Shown: positions 1 to 8,180, counted from the first letter of the stretch. The stretch: 40,128 nt of DNA from an uncultured Bacilli bacterium (GCA_934096605.1 CAKOMI010000008.1:1-40128), one strand, 5' to 3'. Translations and numbers: made by a program. The notes: a model not told the origin generated them from the letters alone.

Positions 1-1
1 T

Positions 2-193
2 GAGTACATTATATACTTTACGAACGATGTACGCAAGATTAAAATTGCAAATTTGACAAAAAAAGTCCAGTTTTATGGGCGTTAGTTAGATTTTTTATTT
101 TCAAAAGTGTTTAAGTTCCGTGCTGCATTTGAAGCACTTGGAAATGTAGGATTACTAAAAAAACTACCGTTTATAATTATCACCTCTAGTTAA
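2..193 (+). pseudogene. Tail of an unrecognised reading frame with an in-frame TAG
   Basis: One frame stays open from the left edge (EYIIYFTNDVRK...) to a TAG at 83-85, then continues in the same frame for 35 more codons (…FKFRAAFEALGNVGLLKK…) to a TAA at 191-193. Both halves have protein-like composition, so this may be the 3' end of a gene interrupted by a nonsense mutation. Alternatively the gene really ends at 85 and the rest is chance. I do not recognise the protein. The upstream part lies outside the window. Confidence 0.3.
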
Positions 194-223
194 ATTTATG
201 AATATTTTTTTTATTTAGAACTC

Positions 224-252
224 TTGTTATTTTACTATTATTCTTGTATACT
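224..252 (+). promoter_or_regulatory. Promoter of the Tim44-like gene pair
   Basis: TTGTTA (224-229) and TATACT (247-252) are separated by exactly 17 nt, and the ribosome-binding site AAGGAAG lies just before the gene at 276. It is a sigma-A type promoter read from consensus only. Confidence 0.6.
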
Positions 253-275
253 CTTTATTATAAGGAAGTGCTTTG

Positions 276-1139
276 ATGAAAAAGAAATTATTAAATTTTT
301 TAACACTATGTTTGTGTTTGTTTATATTTATATTTGGTATTAGAAATGTATTTGCTGATTCTGGTTGGGATTCGTCTTATGATAGTGGTAGTTCTTGGAG
401 TAGCAGTGATTCATGGAGTAGTAGTAGTTCTTGGGATAGCGATTATTCATATGGCAGTAGTAGCAGTAGTGGAGGCGATTTAAGTGCTGGAGAAGCATTT
501 ATCATAGCTATATTTTTGATAGGTGGTATGGTTGTTTTTGCAATTTTAATTTTAAAGAATACTGATAGCTCAACTACAAATGATGCTTATTCTTATTATA
601 AAGATATTTCATTAGAAAATTTACAAAAAGTTTTACCTAATGAAACTTTGGAAGACTTAAAACTTAAACTATATCAAAAATTTAAAGATATACAAGATGC
701 ATGGGAAAACTTTAATTATGATGCTTTAAGAGAAATGTGTACTGATGAACTTGCAGAAAGTTATATATCACAGTTGGATACTTTAAAATTAAAAAATGGT
801 AAAAATGTGATGAGTGATTTTAATCCAATTGATATTAAAATTACTAGTGCTAAGTTAGATAATGATCTTATAAGTGTTGTAGTGTATGCAAATATTACAT
901 TCTATGATTATGTAATTAATGAAAAAACTGGTGAAGTAATAAGAGGTAATAAATCTCGTAAAGTAAATAATCATTATTTAATGACATTTGTTGTTGCAAA
1001 TGAAAGTATTACTAAGTGTCCTGGTTGTGGGGCAGAACTTAAAATGAATACAAGTGGTGTATGTGAATATTGTAGAATGAAAATTGTTAAGAATGCTAGT
1101 GATTTTGTTCTAAGTAAAAAAACTAATATTAATAGGTGA
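276..1139 (+). CDS. Tim44-like domain membrane protein with C-terminal zinc ribbon
   Basis: A protein of 287 aa. It opens with a hydrophobic signal or anchor segment (about residues 5-28), followed by a low-complexity Ser/Asp/Trp/Gly stretch (about 30-68), a second membrane segment (about 72-95), a soluble region resembling bacterial Tim44-like domains (about 105-240), and a zinc ribbon with two Cys pairs (CPGC and CEYC). Tim44-like proteins are membrane-associated; their bacterial role is poorly defined. The ATG at 276 is preferred to the TTG just before it because AAGGAAG is well spaced from it. The next gene is a shorter paralogue starting 4 nt after the stop, so the two are probably co-transcribed. 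The Ser-rich stretch uses many AGT/AGC codons, but its repeats are multiples of three and would not shift frame. Confidence 0.75.
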   Translation: MKKKLLNFLTLCLCLFIFIFGIRNVFADSGWDSSYDSGSSWSSSDSWSSSSSWDSDYSYGSSSSSGGDLSAGEAFIIAIFLIGGMVVFAILILKNTDSSTTNDAYSYYKDISLENLQKVLPNETLEDLKLKLYQKFKDIQDAWENFNYDALREMCTDELAESYISQLDTLKLKNGKNVMSDFNPIDIKITSAKLDNDLISVVVYANITFYDYVINEKTGEVIRGNKSRKVNNHYLMTFVVANESITKCPGCGAELKMNTSGVCEYCRMKIVKNASDFVLSKKTNINR

Positions 1140-1143
1140 TAAA

Positions 1144-1686
1144 ATGGATATTAAAGAATTTAGTTTAAATGATAAAGATTTTAATGAAAGTATGTTTTTG
1201 TCTTTTGTAAATAATGTTTTTGTAAAAGTTTTTACGAGTATAATGATGGATAAGTTAGATACGGTTAAACATTATATGAATGAGTCTGTTTATACTTATT
1301 GTAGACATATATTAAATGAGGCTAAAGAAATCGGTGCACGACATATGTATGACGAGATGAATGTTTGGAATAGTAAAATAGAATCTTTAGATATTACCGA
1401 TGATTATTTTGTGATAAAAGTATTTTTAAGAGCGCGTTATATGGAATACATGCTTGATATGGAAAGTGGTAAGACTATTTCTGGTAATGATAAATCAAGA
1501 ATAGTTGTGCCATACTTATTAACTTTTAAAAAGAGAAGAGACAGTTATAAAAGAAGCATTATGCCTAAGTGTACTTATTGTGGTGCTTCTATTGATATTC
1601 ATAATAATGGTATATGTCCTTATTGTAGAGGTGTTTATGATACTGAAAAACATGATTATGTATTAAGTGAATTAAAGAAAATGTAG
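1144..1686 (+). CDS. Tim44-like zinc-ribbon protein, soluble paralogue
   Basis: A protein of 180 aa without signal peptide or membrane segment. It aligns by eye with the C-terminal half of the preceding gene: the same motif around SGKTISGNDKSR and VPYLLTF (compare TGEVIRGNKSRK and NHYLMTF), then a zinc ribbon with Cys pairs CTYC and CPYC near residues 144-163. The pair looks like a duplication in which one copy kept the membrane anchor. The ribosome-binding site AGGTGAT overlaps the previous stop. The start ATG at 1144 is well supported. Function is unknown beyond Tim44-like resemblance; a cytoplasmic partner of the membrane paralogue is a guess. Confidence 0.7.
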   Translation: MDIKEFSLNDKDFNESMFLSFVNNVFVKVFTSIMMDKLDTVKHYMNESVYTYCRHILNEAKEIGARHMYDEMNVWNSKIESLDITDDYFVIKVFLRARYMEYMLDMESGKTISGNDKSRIVVPYLLTFKKRRDSYKRSIMPKCTYCGASIDIHNNGICPYCRGVYDTEKHDYVLSELKKM

Positions 1687-1694
1687 GAGGGTTT

Positions 1695-2588
1695 ATGGAT
1701 TTTGATAAGATTAAAGAAAATGTCTTAAAAAAAGATTTTTATAAAAGATATTTGATAATACTTATAGGAATATTTTTGCTTGCTTTAGATTATAATTTGT
1801 TTTTGCTTCCTAATAACTTTGTTATTGGGGGTACAACTGGTCTTTCAATTGTTACTAATAAACTTTTTGGATGGAATCCACAGACTTTTTTGTATGTTAG
1901 TACAGCTATTTTAATTATTTTAAGCTTTACTTTATTAGGGGTTAAAAAGACTATTACTTCTTTTGTTGGTAGTATAATGTATCCTCTTTTTATAAGTTTT
2001 ACTATGCCTCTTGCTAAATTGTTAATGCCTTATTTTACTTTTGATTCTATTATTTTAACGATTCTTGTAGCTGGTAGTATATATGGATTTGCTTATGGGA
2101 TTATTTATAAAGTTGGATTTGATACAGGTGGTAGTGATATTCTAATTAAAATAGTAAATAAGTATTTACATATGCCAGAAGGAAAGAGCTCGGTAGTAGT
2201 CCAAGGAATTATAATTTTAATTGGTGGAATAGTTTTTGGTATTAATCAAATGATATATGCAATTATTATATTAGTTTTATATACGGGAATTATGGATAAA
2301 ATTATAATTGGTATAAGTGATTCAAAAATGTTTTTTGTTTATACAAGACATTCTAAAAAAGTTACAGATTTCATTTTGAATGATTTGCATACTGGTGTTA
2401 CTATATTAGAAACGGAAGGTGGCTATACAAAAGAAAAACGAGATACTTTAATGTGTGTAGTGCCTAACAAAGATTATTACATATTTAAAGAAACCATTTT
2501 AGAGATAGATCCTGTTGCCTTCTTTATTATTCATGATTGTTATGAAGTACAAGGAGGAGTGAAAGATAAGAATTTACCATTTATCTAA
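1695..2588 (+). CDS. YitT family membrane protein (DUF161 + DUF2179)
   Basis: A protein of 297 aa. About five or six hydrophobic segments occupy residues 18-205, with the glycine-rich motifs typical of YitT proteins (FVIGGTTGLSIV, GFDTGGSDIL). A cytoplasmic C-terminal domain of about 80 residues follows, matching DUF2179 (VTILETEGGYTKEKRD, then MCVVPNKDYYIFKE). Members of this family are common in Firmicutes and their transport role is unproven. The ribosome-binding site AGGAGGG precedes the ATG. The gene is the last of the 276-2588 cluster, because a terminator hairpin overlaps its stop codon. Confidence 0.88.
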   Translation: MDFDKIKENVLKKDFYKRYLIILIGIFLLALDYNLFLLPNNFVIGGTTGLSIVTNKLFGWNPQTFLYVSTAILIILSFTLLGVKKTITSFVGSIMYPLFISFTMPLAKLLMPYFTFDSIILTILVAGSIYGFAYGIIYKVGFDTGGSDILIKIVNKYLHMPEGKSSVVVQGIIILIGGIVFGINQMIYAIIILVLYTGIMDKIIIGISDSKMFFVYTRHSKKVTDFILNDLHTGVTILETEGGYTKEKRDTLMCVVPNKDYYIFKETILEIDPVAFFIIHDCYEVQGGVKDKNLPFI

Positions 2589-2598
2589 TGGTTTTTTT
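2576..2598 (+). terminator. Intrinsic terminator overlapping the YitT stop
   Basis: ACCATT (2576-2581), loop TATCT and AATGGT (2587-2592) form a six-base stem followed by a T run. The stop codon TAA lies in the loop and stem, so the coding end is part of the terminator. Confidence 0.7.
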
Positions 2599-2628
2599 GT
2601 GGTATTATTAAAGTACGAGGTGGTATAA

Positions 2629-3342
2629 GTGAAGTTAATTAAAGTTGAACATGCTTATAAAGTGTATAAGAATGGCACGACCGCGGTGGCAGATATAAGT
2701 GTTTCAATTGACAAAGGAGAATTTGTTTTTGTTATTGGTTCTACTGGTTCTGGAAAGTCGACATTTATAAAAATGCTATATCGTGAGGAAAAACCTACTA
2801 AGGGTAAAGTTATAGTAGGAGGAATTGATGTTGCTAAATTAAGAAATTCAAAAGTATATAAATTAAGAAGAAAATTAGGAGTAGTTTTTCAAGATTTTAA
2901 ATTATTACCAAAATTAAATGTTTATGAAAATGTTAGTTTTGCTTTAGAAACACTAGGGCTTCCTAATAACGAGATAAGACCTAAAGTTTTAAAAGCGATT
3001 GAGGCAGTTGGCTTAAAAGAAAAAACAAGAAATTTACCTAGTCAATTAAGTGGTGGTGAACAACAAAGAGTAGCGATTGCAAGAGCACTTGCCAATGATC
3101 CTAAACTTTTGATATGTGATGAGCCAACAGGAAACTTAGACCCTGAAACATCAAAAGAAATTATGGATATACTAGAAAATATTAATCAAACGATGGGGAC
3201 GACAATTATAATGGCTACCCATGATAAAGAGTTGGTTAATAGAATGAAAAAAAGAGTGCTTGTAATAGAAGATGGTACTCTTGCAAGTGACACAAAGAAA
3301 GGAAGTTATAAAGTACATGAGAGCATTAAGGATTCTAAGTAG
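2629..3342 (+). CDS. ftsE: Cell-division ATP-binding protein FtsE
   Basis: A protein of 237 aa, the ATPase half of the FtsEX complex that couples division or elongation to murein hydrolase activation. All ABC motifs are visible: Walker A GSTGSGKST (37-45), Q-loop Q88, signature LSGGEQQR (140-147), Walker B LLICDEP (D164, E165) and H-loop H198. The start is GTG at 2629 behind ACGAGGTGG. Immediate linkage to ftsX and an M23 hydrolase separates it from other ABC ATPases. It overlaps ftsX by 26 nt. Confidence 0.95.
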   Translation: MKLIKVEHAYKVYKNGTTAVADISVSIDKGEFVFVIGSTGSGKSTFIKMLYREEKPTKGKVIVGGIDVAKLRNSKVYKLRRKLGVVFQDFKLLPKLNVYENVSFALETLGLPNNEIRPKVLKAIEAVGLKEKTRNLPSQLSGGEQQRVAIARALANDPKLLICDEPTGNLDPETSKEIMDILENINQTMGTTIIMATHDKELVNRMKKRVLVIEDGTLASDTKKGSYKVHESIKDSK

Positions 3343-4210
3343 GAGTATAAGAGATTCATTTAAGAGTGTATTTCGTAATTTTTCTTTATCAATAGCATCT
3401 ATATTGTGTACGACAATTACGCTTATTTTAGTAGCGCTTGCTTTATTTTTGTCATATAATGTAAGACAAATAACTACTAATTTGGAACATGAACTTACTA
3501 TAGTTGTCTATTTAAAACAAGATACGACTGAAGAGCAAAAAGTCTTAATTCAAAATGATTTAAAAACTATGGAAAATGTTGATACTTATAAACTGAAAAG
3601 CAAAGATGAGTGGAAAGCGGAAATGAAAAAAGAAAGTGATACTTTTAAATCAGTTTTGGATTATTTAGATACTAATCCACTTCTTGATAGTATTACAGTA
3701 ACTGTAGATGAGGTAAGAAATTTATCGAAAACAGCTGAAAAATTAAGAGGGTATGAGTTTGTTTCTAGTGCTGAATATGGCGAAGGCATGGTTGAAAATA
3801 TTATTGGTGTTTTTGATGCAATTAGTTTAGGAACAATTGGTATGGTTGTAGCTTTAGTTTTAGTAACGGCTTTCTTAATTGGTAATACGATTAAGTTAAC
3901 GATTTTCTCAAGGAAAACAGAAATTGAAATTATGCGTTTAGTGGGGGCTAGTAATACGGCTATTAAATTACCATTTGTTTTTGAAGGATTTATTTTAGGT
4001 GTAATAGGTAGTATAATTCCTATCGCTTTAAGTATATATGGTTATGTCCTTTTATTTGATAAAACGGGAGGATATTTGTTTACAAAAATTATTACTTTAA
4101 CTAAACCTTTCCCATTTGTTTTATATGTTTCATTATTCTTATTATTAGTTGGTTCTTTAGTTGGTATGTTAAGTTCTTGGTTTGCCGTTAGAAAGCATTT
4201 AAAGATATAA
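3317..4210 (+). CDS. ftsX: Cell-division permease-like protein FtsX
   Basis: A protein of 297 aa from the ATG at 3317. The short cytoplasmic N-terminus (MRALRILSRSIRDSFKSVF) and first membrane segment (about 20-45) match FtsX; the open frame also extends upstream inside ftsE, but without family similarity. A large extracellular loop (about 48-165) follows, then three membrane segments in the C-terminal half. FtsX does not transport a solute: it passes the FtsE ATPase cycle to an extracellular peptidoglycan hydrolase, probably the M23 protein encoded next. The stop shares one base with the ATG of that gene (TAATG), indicating translational coupling. Confidence 0.93.
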   Translation: MRALRILSRSIRDSFKSVFRNFSLSIASILCTTITLILVALALFLSYNVRQITTNLEHELTIVVYLKQDTTEEQKVLIQNDLKTMENVDTYKLKSKDEWKAEMKKESDTFKSVLDYLDTNPLLDSITVTVDEVRNLSKTAEKLRGYEFVSSAEYGEGMVENIIGVFDAISLGTIGMVVALVLVTAFLIGNTIKLTIFSRKTEIEIMRLVGASNTAIKLPFVFEGFILGVIGSIIPIALSIYGYVLLFDKTGGYLFTKIITLTKPFPFVLYVSLFLLLVGSLVGMLSSWFAVRKHLKI

Positions 4211-5418
4211 TGAAAAAGAAATTTTTAATAATATTTACTTTATTACTTTTTATGCCTAGTATGGTTTTTGCGACTAGTCAACAAACTTTAGGAGAATTAA
4301 AAAGTGAATATCAAACCAAATTAAATGAACAAAAAGAATATGAAGCTAAAAGTGAAGAAGCTAAGGCAGCGATAAAACAAAATGAAGCTGCTAAAGCCCA
4401 AGCAGAACAGGATATTCATGCAGCTGAAGAAGCAATGGAAACGGCTCAAGTAAATATAGATGAATCTAATAAAAAAATAGAAGAACTTACTAAAAATGTT
4501 AAAGAAGTCTTACTTTATTTACAACAAGTAAATGGTAGTAATGCTTATTTGGAGTATGTAAGTGGGGCTAGTACGATTACTGATTTTGTTTCTAGAGTAG
4601 CGGTAGCAGAACAACTTTCTCTTTATATTGAAAAAAGTACAAAAGATTTAGAAGCAGAAATAAAGAAAAATGAAGAGTTAAAAGTTGAACTAGAACAAAA
4701 GAAAGTTAATTTGAATAAACAAATTACTATATATGAAGCAACAATTAAGGCTAAAACGGAAGACGTAGCTAATTATGATAAATATGCGCTTGATATTAAT
4801 ACACAAGTTAAATCACTAAAAACTAATTTAGATAGTGCGGTTAAACGTTGTGAAAAGTATGCACCTGATTTAGGTGATAAAGCAATTATTAATGTTGATT
4901 GTATTGATAAAAGTACTGGTAATATTTCTAATGATGGTTGGCTTAAACCACTTAATTATGGCACAATTATGAGTGGAATTGGTAATAGATGGGGTTCTTA
5001 TCATAATGCACTTGATATAAGTGGTAATAGTCCATTTGAAGGAACACCAGTTTATGCAGCAGCGGCAGGTGTTGTTTCTGGTAAAATTAGTCAGTATTGG
5101 TGTGGTGGAAATATGCTATATATTGACGTGGTTGTAAATGGAGTATCATACACGACTTATTATTATCATTTATTGAGATTTAATGTTAATGTAGGTGATG
5201 TGGTTGATCAAAATACGATTATTGGTTGGGTAGGTGGATATTCAACTAGTACAAGTCATGGTGGTTATGATAGTTGTACGACTGGAGCACATTTACACTT
5301 TGGAGTAGCAAAAGGCTTCTATAACGGTTATTCAATATCAAGAAGTAATGTTATAACTCCACCAGGGTTCCCTAACTTAGAGGGATGGCGTTTCTATTCA
5401 AGAACACAAATGTATTAA
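4210..5418 (+). CDS. Secreted coiled-coil M23 peptidase, likely FtsEX-activated hydrolase
   Basis: A protein of 402 aa: signal peptide (about 1-22, cleavage near VFATS), a long Glu/Lys/Ala-rich coiled coil (about 25-215), and a LytM/M23 domain (about 245-390). The zinc site is intact: H265 and D269 (HNALD) and H363 in HLH (361-363), so the enzyme should be catalytic, not a degenerate EnvC-type activator. The layout of coiled coil plus hydrolase next to ftsEX parallels EnvC, PcsB and CwlO, whose coiled coils dock on the FtsX loop. Two cysteines flank the hinge (C214, C231). It is the last gene of the ftsEX operon. Confidence 0.9.
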   Translation: MKKKFLIIFTLLLFMPSMVFATSQQTLGELKSEYQTKLNEQKEYEAKSEEAKAAIKQNEAAKAQAEQDIHAAEEAMETAQVNIDESNKKIEELTKNVKEVLLYLQQVNGSNAYLEYVSGASTITDFVSRVAVAEQLSLYIEKSTKDLEAEIKKNEELKVELEQKKVNLNKQITIYEATIKAKTEDVANYDKYALDINTQVKSLKTNLDSAVKRCEKYAPDLGDKAIINVDCIDKSTGNISNDGWLKPLNYGTIMSGIGNRWGSYHNALDISGNSPFEGTPVYAAAAGVVSGKISQYWCGGNMLYIDVVVNGVSYTTYYYHLLRFNVNVGDVVDQNTIIGWVGGYSTSTSHGGYDSCTTGAHLHFGVAKGFYNGYSISRSNVITPPGFPNLEGWRFYSRTQMY

Positions 5419-5421
5419 AAT

Positions 5422-5448
5422 AGGATTGTTAATTACAGTCCTTTTTTT
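5422..5448 (+). terminator. Intrinsic terminator after the ftsEX-M23 operon
   Basis: AGGATTG (5422-5428) pairs with CAGTCCT (5436-5442), with one G-T wobble, followed by a run of seven T. Confidence 0.8.
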
Positions 5449-5457
5449 CTGATGATA

Positions 5458-5486
5458 TTGACTAGTTTTTACAAAAATGTGATAAT
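5458..5486 (+). promoter_or_regulatory. whiA promoter
   Basis: TTGACT (5458-5463), a 17-nt spacer and GATAAT (5481-5486), with an extended -10 TG. The leader of about 60 nt contains a direct repeat GCAAAAGT at 5492 and 5502, with unknown meaning. Confidence 0.65.
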
Positions 5487-5552
5487 TATTGTGCAAAAGT
5501 TTGCAAAAGTGTGATTTTTGATTAATGTTTAAATAATTATAGGAGGTTTCAT

Positions 5553-6488
5553 ATGACTTTTTCGACGAGATTAAAAGAAGAAATTACTAGTTCATCACTT
5601 AATTATGTTTCTACTTATAGTGAATTATCCGCAATTATAAGATATGATGCGGCTATTAAAGAAAACTCTATAACCCTTACTTTTGAAAATGCAAGTGTAG
5701 CAAGAAGAGTATTTAAAGATATAAAAAGTTTATTTAATATAGTGCCTAAAATAATAGTTCGTAATCAAAAGAGATTTAGAGCTAAACAAATATATATATT
5801 AGAAATTAAAGATAATGTTAAAGAAATACTTAAGAAACTTAATATTTATGATAATGGTAGATTTTTAGATATGAATAGTAATTATTTATTAGATAAAGAA
5901 GAAAAAAAAGATTTTGTAAGGGGGGCTTTTTTAGTAATTGGCTCTATTAATGACCCAAGTACAAGTGGTTATCATTTAGAATTTGTTTTTAATAAATTAA
6001 ATGATGCTTCATTTATGAATAATCTTTTACATGAAATGAAATTTGATAGTAAAGTTATTGAACGAGGAAATCATTATATGCTTTATTTAAAAAGTTCTGA
6101 AGAGATAAGTGATATGATAAGAATGTTTGGGGCTTCTAATTCTTTGTTTTATTTTGAAGATATAAGAATATATAGAGATCATAAGAATATGGTTAATAGG
6201 CTTAATAATTGTGAGATTGCTAATCAAGAAAAAAGTACTAAAACAGGTATGGAACAATTAGAACTTATAAAGTTTTTAAGAGATAATGACTTAGTAGAAT
6301 TATTAGAAGAAAAGACAAAACTAGTTTTAGAATATAGAGAAAAATATCCAGAAAGTTCTTATCAGGAATTAGCAGATATTATTTCAGTAGAGACAGATTA
6401 TCATATAGGGAAATCAGGTATTAATCATCATTTTATTAAAATGAAGAAACTAAAAAATAAATTTTTGGAAAATGAAAAGAATGAATAG
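5553..6488 (+). CDS. whiA: WhiA family DNA-binding protein
   Basis: A protein of 311 aa, the usual length for WhiA. It has the N-terminal start MTFSTRLKEEI typical of the family, a degenerate LAGLIDADG-like region with FVRGAFLVIGSINDPS (about 128-143), and a C-terminal helix-turn-helix region (about 225-305; YPESSYQELADII and GKSGINHH). WhiA affects cell division and chromosome segregation in Bacilli and sporulation in Actinobacteria. Many Firmicutes have yvcJ-yvcK directly upstream; here it follows the ftsEX-M23 operon, separated by a terminator and its own promoter. The ribosome-binding site is AGGAGG. Confidence 0.93.
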   Translation: MTFSTRLKEEITSSSLNYVSTYSELSAIIRYDAAIKENSITLTFENASVARRVFKDIKSLFNIVPKIIVRNQKRFRAKQIYILEIKDNVKEILKKLNIYDNGRFLDMNSNYLLDKEEKKDFVRGAFLVIGSINDPSTSGYHLEFVFNKLNDASFMNNLLHEMKFDSKVIERGNHYMLYLKSSEEISDMIRMFGASNSLFYFEDIRIYRDHKNMVNRLNNCEIANQEKSTKTGMEQLELIKFLRDNDLVELLEEKTKLVLEYREKYPESSYQELADIISVETDYHIGKSGINHHFIKMKKLKNKFLENEKNE

Positions 6489-6506
6489 GTTGGTTCATTC
6501 TTTTTT
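6475..6506. terminator. Bidirectional terminator between whiA and the XRE gene
   Basis: AAAAGAATGAA (6475-6485) and TTCATTCTTTT (6494-6504) form an 11-bp perfect stem with an 8-nt loop. It has A and T runs on either side, and both stop codons lie within or beside it, so it can serve both converging genes. Confidence 0.85.
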
Positions 6507-6734
6507 AACGTAATCAATTATGCTTCTTTTGTAAGGCTTTCTTTCATCAGTAAGATATAGGATATAATCTATGCTTGTGTTGTAAAACAGAGCTAATTTA
6601 ATTAAGCCATCATATGATAGTTGGTTTTCTTCTGTTTCTAATCTTGAGTATTGTTGTTGAGATACATTTAATAATTTTGCTAAGTCTTTTTGAAGTAAGT
6701 CTTTGTCTTCTCTAATTTCTTTTAGTCTGTTCAT
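6495..6734 (-). CDS. XRE-family (Cro/C1-type) HTH regulator
   Basis: A protein of 79 aa, almost entirely one helix-turn-helix domain (about residues 2-62): LKEIREDKDLLQKDLAKLL, then VSQQQYSRLETEE as the recognition helix region, then LIKLALFYNTSIDYILYLTD. It has no second effector or dimerisation domain, as in small phage-type repressors. The ribosome-binding site GGTGAG precedes the ATG on the minus strand. It is divergent from the surface protein at 6827, and two copies of TACACGGAAAA lie between them. I infer that it represses that promoter and probably itself. Confidence 0.85.
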   Translation of the reverse strand: MNRLKEIREDKDLLQKDLAKLLNVSQQQYSRLETEENQLSYDGLIKLALFYNTSIDYILYLTDERKPYKRSIIDYVKKE

Positions 6735-6758
6735 ATTCTCACCAAAAACAATTTATCA

Positions 6759-6769
6759 TACACGGAAAA
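6759..6769 (+). promoter_or_regulatory. Operator-like repeat, copy 1
   Basis: TACACGGAAAA, identical to 6784-6794 and 25 bp (about 2.4 helical turns) from it. It lies in the upstream region of the divergent XRE gene. It is a likely binding site for that regulator, by analogy with Cro/C1 operators. Confidence 0.5.
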
Positions 6770-6775
6770 ATTGTA

Positions 6776-6804
6776 TTGAAATATACACGGAAAACGGGTA
6801 CAAT
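6776..6804 (+). promoter_or_regulatory. Promoter of the surface protein at 6827, with operator copy 2 in its spacer
   Basis: TTGAAA (6776-6781) and TACAAT (6799-6804) are 17 nt apart. The second TACACGGAAAA (6784-6794) fills the spacer, so a bound repressor would block RNA polymerase. This also argues that the TTG at 6776 is a -35 element and not a start codon. Confidence 0.65.
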
Positions 6805-6826
6805 AATTATAATAGGTGATGATAAG

Positions 6827-8155
6827 ATGCAACTTAAAAAGTTTAGAAAGCTTAATTATAGAAATAATCTTATAATTGTTATTTTTATTTTGTTAATTAT
6901 AGGTTTAGCTAGTGTCTATTTATATAAGACATATGCAATTTTTACAAGTAATAAACAATTTAATGTGATAAATGGGACTGTTGGGGACCCAGGGGATATA
7001 TATTTTGCATATTATGTGGATGGGAAGATAACGAGAAGTATGCCTACTCAGAATACAGGTTATACGTTAAATGAAGAGAAGAGTGAATGTACCAATGGTG
7101 TTGTAGCAAAGTGGGATAATGCTAGTTGGCAATTTATAGGAAATTATAGTAATTATAACGCAACCGATTATACAAGGACGAGGTGTAATTTGTATTTTGA
7201 GAAGACTAGTAAAATAGTAAGTACGTCTATTGGTGATATAGAGGTAAATACATATACACCTGATTTTAGTAAAAGTGCGTGTGATGATGATACTTGTGAA
7301 TCACACGAAAAAGGAATATATGAGATGCTAGATGATGATGGTACTAGCTATTATTACCGAGGCAGTGTGGAAAATAATTATGTTAAGTTTGCGGGCTTTT
7401 ATTGGCGTATCATTCGTATTAATGGTAATGGAAGTATTCGTACGATTTACGATGGCACAGTAGCTCATGACAATGGATCGGCTAGTACGGATAGAGTCTA
7501 TGAACAGACTGTTTTTAATAATTCTGATGCTGATAATATGTATGTTGGATATGAATATGCAAGTGGACAAGTCCATGGTAACGGTACAATGAGTGGTGGA
7601 GCTTATTCAGTTATAAGAATGAAAATAAATGAATTTACTAATACAAAACTAGCAGAATATTCTGATTATATGGATATAAGTTCGGGTTTTTGTAATGATA
7701 GAACAACTTTAAATGAAGATACAGAAGTTGGAACTGGTACTACCATATCGTATTATAGTGGTTATATGCGAATTGGATTAAGTCACCCATCATTAAAATG
7801 CGATTTACAGGATTATTTTATTGGGACTGGGGTTGGCTTAATCACGGCTGATGAAGTAATGCTCGCAGGTTTTTCGGGAGGATTTATAAGTGGTAATTTT
7901 AATTATTCTAAAAGTTCAGTTAATTCATATCTATGTATTGGAAGTGGCTTTTGGACAATGACACCTCTTGGGTACTATACACCTTTTAAAACTGGCAGTC
8001 ATAAAGGGGCAATGATTTATTTTGTATCTAAAAGAGGTGGGGACTATTTTGCTAATTATCAATTTGGTTTAAGACCAGTTATAAATTTGAAAAATACCTT
8101 GAAATTTACGGGTGATGGTACTAAAAATAATCCCTATATTCCTAATTTAAATTAA
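6827..8155 (+). CDS. Membrane-anchored surface protein sharing the C-terminal module of the 33-40 kb array
   Basis: A protein of 442 aa. It has a basic N-terminus, one membrane anchor (about 13-35), and an extracellular body. From about residue 165 it carries the signature GTSYYYRGS, then NNYVKFAGFYWRIIRINGNG, and near the end LRPVINL and NNPYIPN. The same order occurs in the three proteins at 33-40 kb, and the module resembles DUF6273-type domains by eye. It lacks their camelysin-like N-terminal domain. The start is the ATG at 6827 behind AGGTGAT, downstream of the mapped promoter. Next to a divergent XRE repressor it looks like a regulated, possibly prophage-derived or conditionally expressed, surface protein. 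Ligand and function are unknown. Confidence 0.75.
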   Translation: MQLKKFRKLNYRNNLIIVIFILLIIGLASVYLYKTYAIFTSNKQFNVINGTVGDPGDIYFAYYVDGKITRSMPTQNTGYTLNEEKSECTNGVVAKWDNASWQFIGNYSNYNATDYTRTRCNLYFEKTSKIVSTSIGDIEVNTYTPDFSKSACDDDTCESHEKGIYEMLDDDGTSYYYRGSVENNYVKFAGFYWRIIRINGNGSIRTIYDGTVAHDNGSASTDRVYEQTVFNNSDADNMYVGYEYASGQVHGNGTMSGGAYSVIRMKINEFTNTKLAEYSDYMDISSGFCNDRTTLNEDTEVGTGTTISYYSGYMRIGLSHPSLKCDLQDYFIGTGVGLITADEVMLAGFSGGFISGNFNYSKSSVNSYLCIGSGFWTMTPLGYYTPFKTGSHKGAMIYFVSKRGGDYFANYQFGLRPVINLKNTLKFTGDGTKNNPYIPNLN

Positions 8156-8180
8156 AAAAAGCCTTTTAACTAGGCTTTTT
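8156..8180. terminator. Bidirectional terminator
   Basis: AAAAAGCCT (8156-8164), a 7-nt loop and AGGCTTTTT (8172-8180) form a 9-bp perfect stem between two converging genes. Confidence 0.88.

Noticed and set aside
360..480. AGT/AGC repeats in the Ser-rich segment as a phase-variable microsatellite
   Set aside because: The units are multiples of three and imperfect, so slippage would not shift frame; it looks like ordinary low-complexity coding.
6776..6826. TTG start giving a 17-residue longer surface protein
   Set aside because: The TTG is part of the TTGAAA -35 box of the promoter, and a good ribosome-binding site and ATG lie at 6827.
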